Assembly: GCF_000718635.1 (NCBI RefSeq)
Contig: NZ_JOBF01000017.1
Location: 1-64,000, forward strand
From: Streptomyces varsoviensis
Lineage (GTDB): Bacteria > Actinomycetota > Actinomycetes > Streptomycetales > Streptomycetaceae
Direction: 5' to 3'
DNA length: 64,000 nt
Part shown: in pieces, positions 25,900 through 34,119 of the stretch
How the letters are laid out: each line of letters begins with the position of its first letter
Position numbering within the stretch: position 1 is the first letter of the stretch
Program-made: the position numbers and the translations under genes
Notes under the pieces: generated by a model
Seen by the model: only the letters and a program-made list of their open reading frames with translations
The model's database searches: none
Told to the model about the DNA's origin: nothing

Positions 25900-26526
25900 A
25901 TGGGTATCAAGGACACCGCCGCCGAGTGGCAGGTCACCGCGACCGCGACGCCGTTCGTCGGGAACAAGACCAGTGTCCGTACGGACGAGGTCGTCATGCC
26001 GGACGGCGCCACCGTCACGCGTGACTATCAGGTCCACCCCGGCTCCGTCGCCGTCCTCGCCCTCGACGACGAGCAGCGCGTGCTCGTCCTCAACCAGTAC
26101 CGGCACCCGGTGCGCCACAAGCTCTGGGAGATCCCGGCCGGCCTCCTCGACGTCCCCGGCGAGAACCCGCTGCACGCCGCCCAGCGGGAGCTGTACGAGG
26201 AGGCCCACGTCAAGGCCGAGGACTGGCGCGTCCTCACCGACGTCTACACCACGCCCGGCGGCTGCGACGAGGCCGTACGGATCTTCCTCGCCCGCGGCAT
26301 CTCCGAGATCGAGGGCGAGCGCTTCGAGGTCTCCGAGGAAGAGGCCGACATGGAACTCGCCCGCGTCCCGCTGCCCGACCTCATCCACGGCGTCCTCGCC
26401 GGCGACCTCCACAACAACTGCCTGGTCGTAGGCGTCCTTTCGCTCCACGCCGCGCTGACGGGCGGCGGCCTCGACGGGCTCCGCCCCGCGGACGCGGACT
26501 GGCCGGCCCGGCCGTTCGGCGCGTAG
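25900..26526 (+). CDS. Nudix hydrolase, ADP-ribose pyrophosphatase type
   Basis: The 208-aa protein has a Nudix box within EIPAGLLDVPGENPLHAAQRELYEEAHV (about 89-116). The E-x7-RELxEE core that binds Mg2+ is intact. The usual Gly after EEx is replaced by His. The order pyrG followed by an ADP-ribose pyrophosphatase is conserved in actinobacteria (Rv1699-Rv1700). The substrate is probably ADP-ribose or a related sugar nucleotide. ATG 25900 has a strong AGGAGG 6 nt upstream, 84 nt after the pyrG stop. Confidence 0.9.
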   Translation: MGIKDTAAEWQVTATATPFVGNKTSVRTDEVVMPDGATVTRDYQVHPGSVAVLALDDEQRVLVLNQYRHPVRHKLWEIPAGLLDVPGENPLHAAQRELYEEAHVKAEDWRVLTDVYTTPGGCDEAVRIFLARGISEIEGERFEVSEEEADMELARVPLPDLIHGVLAGDLHNNCLVVGVLSLHAALTGGGLDGLRPADADWPARPFGA

Positions 26527-26695
26527 GTCCGCGCCGCCGACGTACCCCGCCGTGAGCGAATCGATGTGCTGATCCGATTGAGTGATCTACGGGGTGTGCG
26601 CTGCCGGAGGGCCGGGCGCGGGTGAACTAGGCTCGTGAAGTTCCCGCTCGCAGCCGCGGCGGGCTCGTACGCGCGAGTGGACGGGAGCGTGGCGC
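26527..26695 (+). promoter_or_regulatory. short intergenic region upstream of the STAND-like ATPase
   Basis: It includes an AT-richer patch (26566-26590) with AATCG ... CGATT inverted ends around TGTGCTGATC. This may hold the promoter of the next gene. No terminator for the Nudix gene is obvious. Confidence 0.3.
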
Positions 26696-28840
26696 GTGAC
26701 GGATCAGGCGGTGGGGGAGCGGGGGGCCGCCGCGCGGCGGCCGTCCTCGGCGGGGCGTACGGCCGCCGCCACCGCGGCGGCACCGGGCGCGTTCTACGGG
26801 CGGCGGCGCGAGCTCCAGGCCCTGCGGTCCGACATCGGCCGGGCCGGACTCGACACCATCTCCGGCCGCAAGGCCCCCCGCAGCCGGGTGCTGCTCATCG
26901 CGGGCCGCCCCGGCTCCGGCCGCAGCGCGCTGGCCGAGGAGCTGGCCCGGCGGCTGGCGAAGGACTACCCGGACGGCGTGCTGCGGGCACGCCTGACGGA
27001 ACCCGGCGGCGAGCCCGTACCGGTCGGTCGGGCCGCCCGCGAACTCCTCGGCGCGCTCGGCGCCGGCTCGGTGCCCGGCGCCGGCGAGGACGAACTGTCC
27101 CAGGCGCTGCGGACCGCGCTCCACCAGCGGCGGGTGCTGCTCCTCCTCGACGACGCGGCGAGCGCCGAACAGGTCGACGCGCTGCTCCCGGACGCCCCCG
27201 ACTCGCTGCTCGTCGCCGTCGCACGGGGCCCGCTCACCGGGGTGCCCGATGTCCGGCCGTGCACGCTGGGCGGGCTCGACAAGGGCGCCGCCGTGGAGCT
27301 GATCGGCCGGTACGCGGGCTCGACCCGCATCACCTGCGACCCGGTCTCCGCGGATTCGGTGGTGGAGGAGTGCGGCGGCCAGCCCGCCGCCCTGGTCCTG
27401 ATCGGCGGCTGGCTGGCGGCCCGCCCCAAGGCGTCCGTCGCCGACGCCGTCAACCTGCTGCGCCAGTTGCCGGCGGACGAGGCGCAGGAGAGCGGCGGCC
27501 GCCCGCTGGCCCGCGCCTTCCGGCTGGCGTACGAGTCGCTGCCCGCGCCCGCCGCCCGCGTCCTGCGGCTGCTCGCGCTCGCCCCGGCGGGGCTGGCCGA
27601 CGCCCACACCGCCTCCGCGCTCGCGGGCTGCTCGCTCTCCGCGGCCCAGTCCGCGCTGGAGGACTTCGCCGCGCAGGGCCTGCTGCACGCGGTCGGCCCC
27701 GCGGCGGCGGAGCCCCCGGCGGGCCCGGCCGCGGACGTGCCGCCGCAGTACGAGGTGCCCGGCGCGCTGCACCCGATGCTGCGGGCGCTGCTCGCCGCGC
27801 AGGAGCGCCCGGCGGAGGCGGAGCTGGCCCGGGCGCGGATGCTGGAGCGGACCGTACGGCAGCTCCACTCCTGCCGGGCGGTCACCGAGCCCGCGGACTC
27901 CCCGGCGCGCAAGCGGCTGGCCGAGGTGCCCCGCGCGCTGCGCTTCGGCTCCGCCGACGAGGCCGCGCGGTGGCTGCGGCTGCGCCGGCCCGCGCTGCTC
28001 GCGGCGGCCCGGCTCGCGGTACGCGACGGCCAACTGGACACCCTGGCACGGCGGTTGGTCTCCGCGCTGGCGCGGGCGCTGACCGCCCATCAGGGCGCGG
28101 AGGCGGCCGCGCCGGACCTCTACGACCTCCACCAACTGGTCCTGGACGTCGCGGGGCGGCGCCGGATGCCGGTGGAGAAGGCCGCCGCGCTGCTGAATCT
28201 GGGCGACCTGGACGCGCGCGCGGAACGTACGGAGGGCGCGCTGGTCCGCTACCGGGAGGCGCTGGTGGCGGCGCGGGAGGCCGCCGACCCGTACGCCACC
28301 GGCCGCGCGCTGGAGTCCATCGCCGCCTCGTACCAGGAGCTGGGCGACTGGCAGCGGGCCGCCGACTGGTACGGGCGGGCGCTGGAGCTGCGGCTGACCC
28401 GCGGTGAACTCGCCGACGAGGCGCGGCTGTACGGGCGGCTCGGCGCGGTGCACACCTACGCGGGCCGCTGGGCGGAGGCGCTGCGCGACTGGCGGGCGGC
28501 GGCGGCCGCCTGCCGCCGGCTGCGGGACCTGCCCGGCCACGCGCGGGCGCTCGGCGAGACGGCCCGGGTGCAGGAGTACGCGGGCCGGCCGCGGGAGGCG
28601 CTGCGGATCTGCCGGGAGGCGCTGGAGTACGCGCGCGAGGCGGGCGACGTGCGGCTGCGGGCGGCGCTGGAGCTGAGGCTGGCGGACACCCTGGAGCGGC
28701 TCGGCGACCCGGCCGCGGCGGGGGTGCACCGGGCCTCGGCGGAGGCGCTGCTCGGCTCCCCGCCGGTTCCGGCCGCGGAAGCGGAAGGCGGAGAACCGCT
28801 CTCGACCTACGAAATCAGTAGCTCATCTCGCGAAGATTAG
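26696..28840 (+). CDS. STAND-like ATPase with C-terminal TPR repeats
   Basis: The 714-aa protein begins with a short basic leader. An NB-ARC-like NTPase domain follows: FYGRRRELQALR, P-loop AGRPGSGRSALAEEL near 69-83, and Walker B RRVLLLLDDAAS near 147. A winged-helix-like middle region contains ESLPAPAARVLRLLALAP. About six TPR units lie at roughly 480-680 (for example GALVRYREALVAAREA, DWQRAADWYGRALELR). The architecture recalls AfsR-type signalling ATPases without the DNA-binding and activation domains. The P-loop Lys is Arg (GSGRS), which normally weakens ATP binding. GTG 26696 has GGGAG upstream. It is transcribed towards ald. Its role is unknown. Confidence 0.8.
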   Translation: MTDQAVGERGAAARRPSSAGRTAAATAAAPGAFYGRRRELQALRSDIGRAGLDTISGRKAPRSRVLLIAGRPGSGRSALAEELARRLAKDYPDGVLRARLTEPGGEPVPVGRAARELLGALGAGSVPGAGEDELSQALRTALHQRRVLLLLDDAASAEQVDALLPDAPDSLLVAVARGPLTGVPDVRPCTLGGLDKGAAVELIGRYAGSTRITCDPVSADSVVEECGGQPAALVLIGGWLAARPKASVADAVNLLRQLPADEAQESGGRPLARAFRLAYESLPAPAARVLRLLALAPAGLADAHTASALAGCSLSAAQSALEDFAAQGLLHAVGPAAAEPPAGPAADVPPQYEVPGALHPMLRALLAAQERPAEAELARARMLERTVRQLHSCRAVTEPADSPARKRLAEVPRALRFGSADEAARWLRLRRPALLAAARLAVRDGQLDTLARRLVSALARALTAHQGAEAAAPDLYDLHQLVLDVAGRRRMPVEKAAALLNLGDLDARAERTEGALVRYREALVAAREAADPYATGRALESIAASYQELGDWQRAADWYGRALELRLTRGELADEARLYGRLGAVHTYAGRWAEALRDWRAAAAACRRLRDLPGHARALGETARVQEYAGRPREALRICREALEYAREAGDVRLRAALELRLADTLERLGDPAAAGVHRASAEALLGSPPVPAAEAEGGEPLSTYEISSSSRED

Positions 28841-28962
28841 TGCTTTGCAAGGCTAGACACCACGAGATCCTTCATTAGACTGGCCGCGCCGCGGGCGCCG
28901 CGGTCTGCTCTGGTGTGCCGTGGCATATCCGGATTAGCCTGTAATTCTCCGATACAAGGACC
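28841..28962 (+). promoter_or_regulatory. ald promoter/leader region, locally AT-rich
   Basis: This stretch is markedly less GC-rich than its surroundings (for example ATTAGCCTGTAATTCTCCGATACAAGGA), typical of a regulated Streptomyces promoter. AAGGA at 28954-28958 serves as ribosome-binding site. I cannot define the -10/-35 pair with confidence. Confidence 0.5.
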
Positions 28963-30087
28963 GTGATCGACGTGAAGGTCGGCATCCCCCGCGAGGTCAA
29001 GAACAACGAATTCCGCGTGGCCATCACCCCCGCCGGCGTGCATGAACTGGTGCGCCACGGCCACCAGGTCCACGTCGAGCGGAATGCCGGAGTCGGCTCC
29101 TCCATCACGGACGCGGAGTACATCGCCGCGGGCGCCGCCATCCTGGACACCGCCGACGAGGTGTGGGCCGCCGCCGACCTGCTGCTGAAGGTCAAGGAGC
29201 CGATCGCCGAGGAGTACCACCGCCTCCGCAAGGGCCAGACCCTCTTCACCTACCTCCACCTCGCCGCCTCCCGCGCCTGCACCGACGCCCTCCTGGAGTC
29301 CGGCACCACCGCCATCGCCTATGAGACGGTCGAGACCGCGAGCCGCCAGCTACCGCTGCTCGCCCCGATGTCCGAGGTCGCCGGCCGGCTCGCCCCGCAG
29401 GTCGGCGCGTACCACCTGATGCGCGCGGCCGGCGGCCGCGGCGTGCTGCCGGGCGGCGTCCCCGGCGTCGCCGCCGGCCGGGCCGTCGTCATCGGCGGCG
29501 GCGTCTCCGGCTGGAACGCCGCGCAGATCGCCATCGGCATGGGCTTCCACGTCACCCTCCTCGACAAGGACATCAACAAGCTGCGCGAGGCCGACAAGGT
29601 CTTCGGCACCAAGGTGCAGACGATCACCTCCAACGCCTACGAGCTGGAGAAGGCCGTCCTCGACGCCGACCTCGTGATCGGCGCGGTGCTCATCCCCGGC
29701 GCCAAGGCCCCGAAGCTGGTCACCAACGAGCTGGTCGCCCGGATGAAGCCCGGAAGTGTCCTTGTCGACATCGCGATCGACCAGGGCGGCTGCTTCGAGG
29801 ACTCGAAGCCGACCACGCACGCCGAGCCGACCTTCCCGGTCCACGACTCCGTCTTCTACTGCGTCGCGAACATGCCGGGCGCCGTCCCGCACACCTCCAC
29901 CCACGCCCTCACCAACGCCACGCTGCCCTACATCGTGGAGCTGGCGAACCGCGGCTGGCGCGAGGCGCTGAGCCGGGACGCCGCCCTCGCCAAGGGGCTC
30001 AACATCCACGAGGGCCAGGTCACTTACGCCTCCGTCGCCGAGGCCCACGACCTGCCGCACGTGGAGCTGAGCGCGCTCCTCGGCTGA
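28963..30087 (+). CDS. ald: L-alanine dehydrogenase
   Basis: The 374-aa enzyme converts L-alanine and NAD+ to pyruvate, ammonia and NADH. N-terminal KVGIPREVKNNEFRVAITPAGV, catalytic Lys in LLLKVKEP (about 75-78) and His in TYLHLAAS (about 97) are present. The NAD-binding Rossmann motif is VVIGGGVSGWNAAQIAIG near 174, followed by CVANMPGAVPHTST. The length is typical. GTG 28963 gives VIDVKVGIP; GTG 28972 would give the shorter common N-terminus. In Streptomyces it is found between pyrG and parA, as here. It is probably inducible by alanine; no operator was identified. Confidence 0.96.
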   Translation: MIDVKVGIPREVKNNEFRVAITPAGVHELVRHGHQVHVERNAGVGSSITDAEYIAAGAAILDTADEVWAAADLLLKVKEPIAEEYHRLRKGQTLFTYLHLAASRACTDALLESGTTAIAYETVETASRQLPLLAPMSEVAGRLAPQVGAYHLMRAAGGRGVLPGGVPGVAAGRAVVIGGGVSGWNAAQIAIGMGFHVTLLDKDINKLREADKVFGTKVQTITSNAYELEKAVLDADLVIGAVLIPGAKAPKLVTNELVARMKPGSVLVDIAIDQGGCFEDSKPTTHAEPTFPVHDSVFYCVANMPGAVPHTSTHALTNATLPYIVELANRGWREALSRDAALAKGLNIHEGQVTYASVAEAHDLPHVELSALLG

Positions 30088-30113
30088 CGCGCGAGCGCGC
30101 CCCGGTCAACGCG

Positions 30114-30159
30114 ACGCGCCCGGCCGGACCGTACGGAACGCGGTCCGGCCGGCGCGTTT
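30114..30159 (+). terminator. strong intrinsic-type terminator after ald
   Basis: ACGCGCC-CGGCCGGACC (30114-30130, one bulged C) pairs with GGTCCGGCCGGCGCGT (30142-30157) around an 11-nt loop, followed by TTTC. It separates ald from the parA transcript. Confidence 0.8.
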
Positions 30160-30253
30160 CACCCACTCGCGAAATCTCCGGAACGCACCCCGTACACCCT
30201 TGACAGAGGGGTGTTCGATTGCCGACACATCGTGCCGTCTCCGGCGGATTGTG

Positions 30254-30283
30254 TTGCTGCGGAAGGCCGACACGCCATAGAGT
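30254..30283 (+). promoter_or_regulatory. candidate HrdB-type promoter of parA
   Basis: TTGCTG (30254-30259) and TAGAGT (30278-30283) are separated by 18 bp. The -10 fits the Streptomyces vegetative consensus TAGRRT exactly. It would give a leader of about 65 nt to GTG 30356. A second TTGACA at about 30200 lacks a good -10. Confidence 0.5.
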
Positions 30284-30355
30284 CGGCCACCGTCGGCATG
30301 GTGCCACGCTGACCTATCGAGATGTTTCCTGGTCACCAAGGAGGTAGGACGACTT

Positions 30356-31513
30356 GTGAATGAGTCGACATTTGCTCCCGGGGGTGGTCAACCAGGAATG
30401 CCTGCACAGGGCCAGAGCGCCTCGGGGTTCCAGGCTGTCGGCTCCGTCGCTGTCCACACCTTCGAAGCGCAGAGCGCGACCACAGCCCACCAGAGCATGG
30501 ATGGCCCCCACGTGAACGCCATGGCCGGCGACCACGGCGGCACGGACTCCGCCCGTCTCGCCGACTACGACGAAGTCCCCCAGGGGCACTTCTACGACCC
30601 CGATGCCGAGTACGAGCCCGACCCGGAGTACGCGGCCACGCTGGCCCCCGACGCGGCCCGCCAGCGCCGGGAGCGCGTCGGCCCCACCGGCCGCCCCCTC
30701 CCGTACTTCCCGATCCCGGGACCGCTGACCGACCACGGCCCCGCGAAGATCATCGCGATGTGCAACCAGAAGGGCGGGGTCGGCAAGACCACCTCGACCA
30801 TCAACCTGGGCGCCGCCCTCGCGGAGTACGGACGCCGGGTGCTGCTCGTCGACTTCGACCCGCAGGGCGCCCTCTCCGTCGGCCTCGGCGTCAACCCGAT
30901 GGAGCTCGACCTCACCGTCTACAACCTGCTCATGGAGCGGGGCATGGCGGCCGACGAGGTCCTGCTGAAGACGGCCGTGCCCAATATGGACCTGCTGCCC
31001 AGCAATATCGATTTGTCAGCCGCTGAAGTGCAGTTGGTCAGCGAGGTCGCCCGCGAGTCCACGCTCCAGCGCGCCCTCAAGCCGCTCATGGCCGACTACG
31101 ACTACATCGTCATCGACTGCCAGCCCTCCCTGGGCCTGCTCACCGTCAACGCGCTCACCGCCGCCCACAAGGTCATCGTGCCGCTGGAGTGCGAGTTCTT
31201 CGCGCTGCGCGGCGTCGCGCTGCTCACCGAGACCATCGAGAAGGTCCAGGAGCGGCTCAACCCCGACCTGGAACTCGACGGCATCCTCGCCACCATGTAC
31301 GACTCACGCACCGTGCACAGCCGCGAAGTCCTCGCCCGCGTGGTCGAGGCCTTCGACGAGCACGTCTACCACACGGTCATCGGCCGCACCGTCCGGTTCC
31401 CCGAGACCACGGTCGCGGGCGAGCCGATCACCACGTACGCGTCCAACTCCGTCGGCGCGGCCGCCTACCGACAGCTCGCCAGGGAGGTGCTCGCCCGGTG
31501 TCACGCCGAGTGA
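30356..31513 (+). CDS. ParA family chromosome-partitioning-type ATPase
   Basis: The 385-aa ParA/MinD ATPase has a deviant Walker A, KGGVGKTTSTINLGAALAEYG (about 138-158), switch I VDFDPQGALS and switch II IVIDCQPSLGLLTVNAL. The first ~130 residues are a polar, Gly/Gln/Asp-rich extension lacking in minimal ParA. It is not the oriC-linked parA, because it is followed by scpA/scpB instead of parB, as in Rv1708-Rv1711. It probably assists nucleoid organisation or polar positioning. GTG 30356 has AAGGAGG 10 nt upstream. Its end overlaps the next gene by 16 nt. Confidence 0.9.
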   Translation: MNESTFAPGGGQPGMPAQGQSASGFQAVGSVAVHTFEAQSATTAHQSMDGPHVNAMAGDHGGTDSARLADYDEVPQGHFYDPDAEYEPDPEYAATLAPDAARQRRERVGPTGRPLPYFPIPGPLTDHGPAKIIAMCNQKGGVGKTTSTINLGAALAEYGRRVLLVDFDPQGALSVGLGVNPMELDLTVYNLLMERGMAADEVLLKTAVPNMDLLPSNIDLSAAEVQLVSEVARESTLQRALKPLMADYDYIVIDCQPSLGLLTVNALTAAHKVIVPLECEFFALRGVALLTETIEKVQERLNPDLELDGILATMYDSRTVHSREVLARVVEAFDEHVYHTVIGRTVRFPETTVAGEPITTYASNSVGAAAYRQLAREVLARCHAE

Positions 31514-32097
31514 GTCTGCCCGGCGCCGACGAACTGTTCCGCACCACCGGGGGCACGGCGCTCCAGCCCTCCTCGCCGCGCCGCCCCGCGGCCGGCGAGC
31601 AGCCGCGGGTGCCGGGACCGGCCGCCGAACCCGACGCCGCCGCCCAGCCCGAGGCCACGAACGGCACCGGCGACCGGCCGCCCCGCGCGGGCGCCGCCGA
31701 ACCCGAGCACGGCGGCCGTGACGCCGCCGCCGCGCGGGGCACGGGCCAGGACACGTCCGCCGAGCGCCGTACGGCCCCGGCCCCCGCCACCGCGCAGGAA
31801 CGCCCCAAGGGCCGCCAGCCGCAGCCCGAGCAGGGCTCCACCGCGGCGGCCCGCCGCCGGGCACGCGCGGCCAACCGGCGCCCCAGCGGCCGCGAACGCC
31901 ACGACGAGAAGATCACGGTGTATGTCTCCGCCGAGGAGCTCATGGACCTCGAACACGCCCGGCTGGTGCTGCGCGGCGAGCACGGCCTCGCCGTCGACCG
32001 CGGCCGCATCGTGCGCGAGGCCGTCGCCGTCGTCCTCGCCGACCTGGAGTCTCGGGGCGACGCGAGCATCCTGGTGCGCCGATTGCGCGGTCGCTGA
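31498..32097 (+). CDS. hypothetical protein with ribbon-helix-helix-like C-terminus, ParA partner candidate
   Basis: The 199-aa protein starts at GTG 31498 inside the parA gene (16-nt overlap, GGGAGG 10 nt upstream). Residues 1-130 are Ala/Pro/Gly/Glu-rich and disordered. The C-terminus has a basic stretch (RRRARAANRRPSGRERHDE). A beta strand (KITVYVS) and two helices (AEELMDLEHARLVLRG and DRGRIVREAVAVVLADLESR) follow. That strand-helix-helix order matches RHH DNA-binding proteins with a longer turn. A ParB-like or regulator role beside the orphan ParA is inferred from fold and coupling only. Confidence 0.75.
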   Translation: MSRRVSLPGADELFRTTGGTALQPSSPRRPAAGEQPRVPGPAAEPDAAAQPEATNGTGDRPPRAGAAEPEHGGRDAAAARGTGQDTSAERRTAPAPATAQERPKGRQPQPEQGSTAAARRRARAANRRPSGRERHDEKITVYVSAEELMDLEHARLVLRGEHGLAVDRGRIVREAVAVVLADLESRGDASILVRRLRGR

Positions 32098-32185
32098 CCG
32101 CGGGGGGCGGTAGCCTGCCCGTCTGCTGCCGGGCCCGTACGTACGTCCGTCGCGCCCCCCGCCCGCAACCGCCCGATGGACCACG

Positions 32186-33364
32186 ATGCCGCCAGCCGAC
32201 GACCCCTCAGCCGCCACCGGCTCCGCCGCCGCACCGGCCGTACCGCCCGTACCGCCCCGCCGGGCGCTGGGGCGGGGGCCGGGGGCGGCGTATGCGGACG
32301 CGGAGCCCGCGGAGGACTCGCGTACGAGCCCGGAGCCCGCGGACGACTCGCGTACGGGCGCGGGGGCCGCGGACCACACGAGCGCGGACCACACGAGCGC
32401 GGGCGATACGAGCGCGGGCGACGAGCGGGCCGAGAACGCTGAGAACGGCGCAAACGCCGAGAACAGCGCGAACGCCGAGCACGCAGCGAACGCCGAGAAC
32501 GCGACCGGGGCCGACGACCGGCGGTTCACCGTGCGGCTCGACAACTTCGAGGGCCCCTTCGACCTGCTCCTCCAGCTCATCTCCAAGCACAAGATGGACG
32601 TGACGGAGGTCGCGCTCTCCCGCGTCACCGACGAGTTCATGGCGCACATCCGGGCCATGGGCGCCGACTGGGACCTCGACCAGACCACGGAGTTCCTGGT
32701 CGTCGCCGCGACCCTGCTGGACCTGAAGGCCGCCCGGCTGCTGCCGGCCGCCGAGGTGGAGGACGAGGCGGACCTCGCCCTGCTGGAGGCGCGGGACCTG
32801 CTGTTCGCGCGGCTCCTCCAGTACCGCGCGTACAAACGGATCGCGGACATCTTCAGCGACCGGCTCCGGGACGAGGCGCGCCGGTACCCCCGTACGGTCG
32901 GGCTGGAGCCGCACCACGCGGAGCTGCTGCCCGAAGTGGTCATCAGCATCGGCGCGGAGGGCTTCGCCAAGCTCGCGGTGCAGGCGATGCGGCCCAAGGC
33001 GAAGCCCGAGGTGTACGTCGACCACATCCACGCGCCGCTGGTCAGCGTGCGCGAACAGGCGGACGTGGTGATCGCCCGGCTGCGGGCGGCGGGGGAGGCG
33101 AGCTTCGCGCAGCTCGCCGAGGACGCCGCCGACACCCTCACCGTCGTCGCCCGCTTCCTCGCGCTGCTGGAGCTGTACCGCGAGCGGATGGTCGCCCTCG
33201 ACCAGCAGGAGGCGCTGGGCGCGCTGACGGTCCGGTGGACCGGGGCGGCGGAAGGGGAGGGACCGGTCGTGGTGGCGGACGAATTCGACGCCGACGACGG
33301 TGACCACGCCGACGACGGCAACCACGAGAATGACGAGGAGAGCGCCGTGGAGAAGGCACCGTGA
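32186..33364 (+). CDS. scpA: segregation and condensation protein ScpA
   Basis: ScpA is the kleisin that bridges SMC heads and recruits ScpB. The conserved part starts at about residue 111, FTVRLDNFEGPFDLLLQLISKHKMDVTEVALSRVTDEF. It continues with TEFLVVAATLLDLKAARLLP and ends in the winged-helix region FAQLAEDAADTLTVVARFLALLELYRERMV. The first 110 residues and last 30 are acidic, low-complexity extensions; NAENGA-type hexapeptide repeats (18 bp each, 32439-32512) occur in the first. The length (392 aa) is above the ~250-280 usual. The N-terminal start (ATG 32186) is therefore less certain. GTGA overlap couples it to scpB. Confidence 0.92.
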   Translation: MPPADDPSAATGSAAAPAVPPVPPRRALGRGPGAAYADAEPAEDSRTSPEPADDSRTGAGAADHTSADHTSAGDTSAGDERAENAENGANAENSANAEHAANAENATGADDRRFTVRLDNFEGPFDLLLQLISKHKMDVTEVALSRVTDEFMAHIRAMGADWDLDQTTEFLVVAATLLDLKAARLLPAAEVEDEADLALLEARDLLFARLLQYRAYKRIADIFSDRLRDEARRYPRTVGLEPHHAELLPEVVISIGAEGFAKLAVQAMRPKAKPEVYVDHIHAPLVSVREQADVVIARLRAAGEASFAQLAEDAADTLTVVARFLALLELYRERMVALDQQEALGALTVRWTGAAEGEGPVVVADEFDADDGDHADDGNHENDEESAVEKAP

Positions 33365-34119
33365 GCGACGCGTACGCGGCCGACGACACCTATGAGGTCC
33401 AGCCCCCGGAAGAGGCCGGGCCCCCCTCCTCGGAGTCCCCTGGGCCCCCGGAATCCTCGGCCTCCTCGGGGCCCTCGGGCGAGCCTCCCGTCGGTCTGAG
33501 CGCCGTCGCCGACCTCGACCTCCAGCCCGCCCTGGAGGCCGTGCTCATGGTCGTCGACGAGCCCGTGACCGAGGAGCACCTCGCCAAGGTCCTCCAGCGC
33601 CCCCGCCGGGAGGTCTCGGACGCGCTGCACGCGCTGTCGGACGCGTACACCGCCCAGGGGCGCGGCTTCGACCTGCGGCTGATCGCCGGCGGCTGGCGGT
33701 TCTACACGCGCGCCGAGTACGCGGACGCGGTCGAGAGCTTCGTCCTGGACGGGCAGCAGGCCCGCCTCACGCAGGCCGCGCTGGAGACGCTGGCCGTCGT
33801 CGCGTACCGTCAGCCGGTCAGCCGCTCCCGGGTCTCGGCCGTACGCGGCGTGAACTGCGACGGCGTGATGCGGACCCTCCTCCAGCGCGGTCTGGTGCGG
33901 GAGGCGGGCGCGGAACCCGAAACAGGTGCGATCCTGTACAGGACGACGAACTACTTCTTGGAGCGGATGGGTCTGCGCGGCCTGGACGAGCTGCCTGAGC
34001 TCGCCCCGTTCCTGCCGGAGGCGGACGCCGTCGAGGCGGACTCCCGCGAGGGCGTTCCGTCGTTCGACCCGGATGCACCGGACGATGCAGACAGTACCCA
34101 CTCGACAACGGAACCTTGA
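33361..34119 (+). CDS. scpB: segregation and condensation protein ScpB
   Basis: The 252-aa ScpB has tandem winged helices. LQPALEAVLMVVDEPVTEEHLAKVLQ starts the first (about 55). The second contains LTQAALETLAVVAYRQPVSRSRVSAVRGVNCDGVMRTLLQRGLV (about 138-180), the best conserved block. It dimerises and binds ScpA in the SMC condensin. A disordered, Pro/Ser/Glu-rich N-terminus and acidic C-terminus flank the core. GTG 33361 overlaps the scpA stop (GTGA), and the stop overlaps the next ATG (TGATG). Confidence 0.95.
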   Translation: MSDAYAADDTYEVQPPEEAGPPSSESPGPPESSASSGPSGEPPVGLSAVADLDLQPALEAVLMVVDEPVTEEHLAKVLQRPRREVSDALHALSDAYTAQGRGFDLRLIAGGWRFYTRAEYADAVESFVLDGQQARLTQAALETLAVVAYRQPVSRSRVSAVRGVNCDGVMRTLLQRGLVREAGAEPETGAILYRTTNYFLERMGLRGLDELPELAPFLPEADAVEADSREGVPSFDPDAPDDADSTHSTTEP

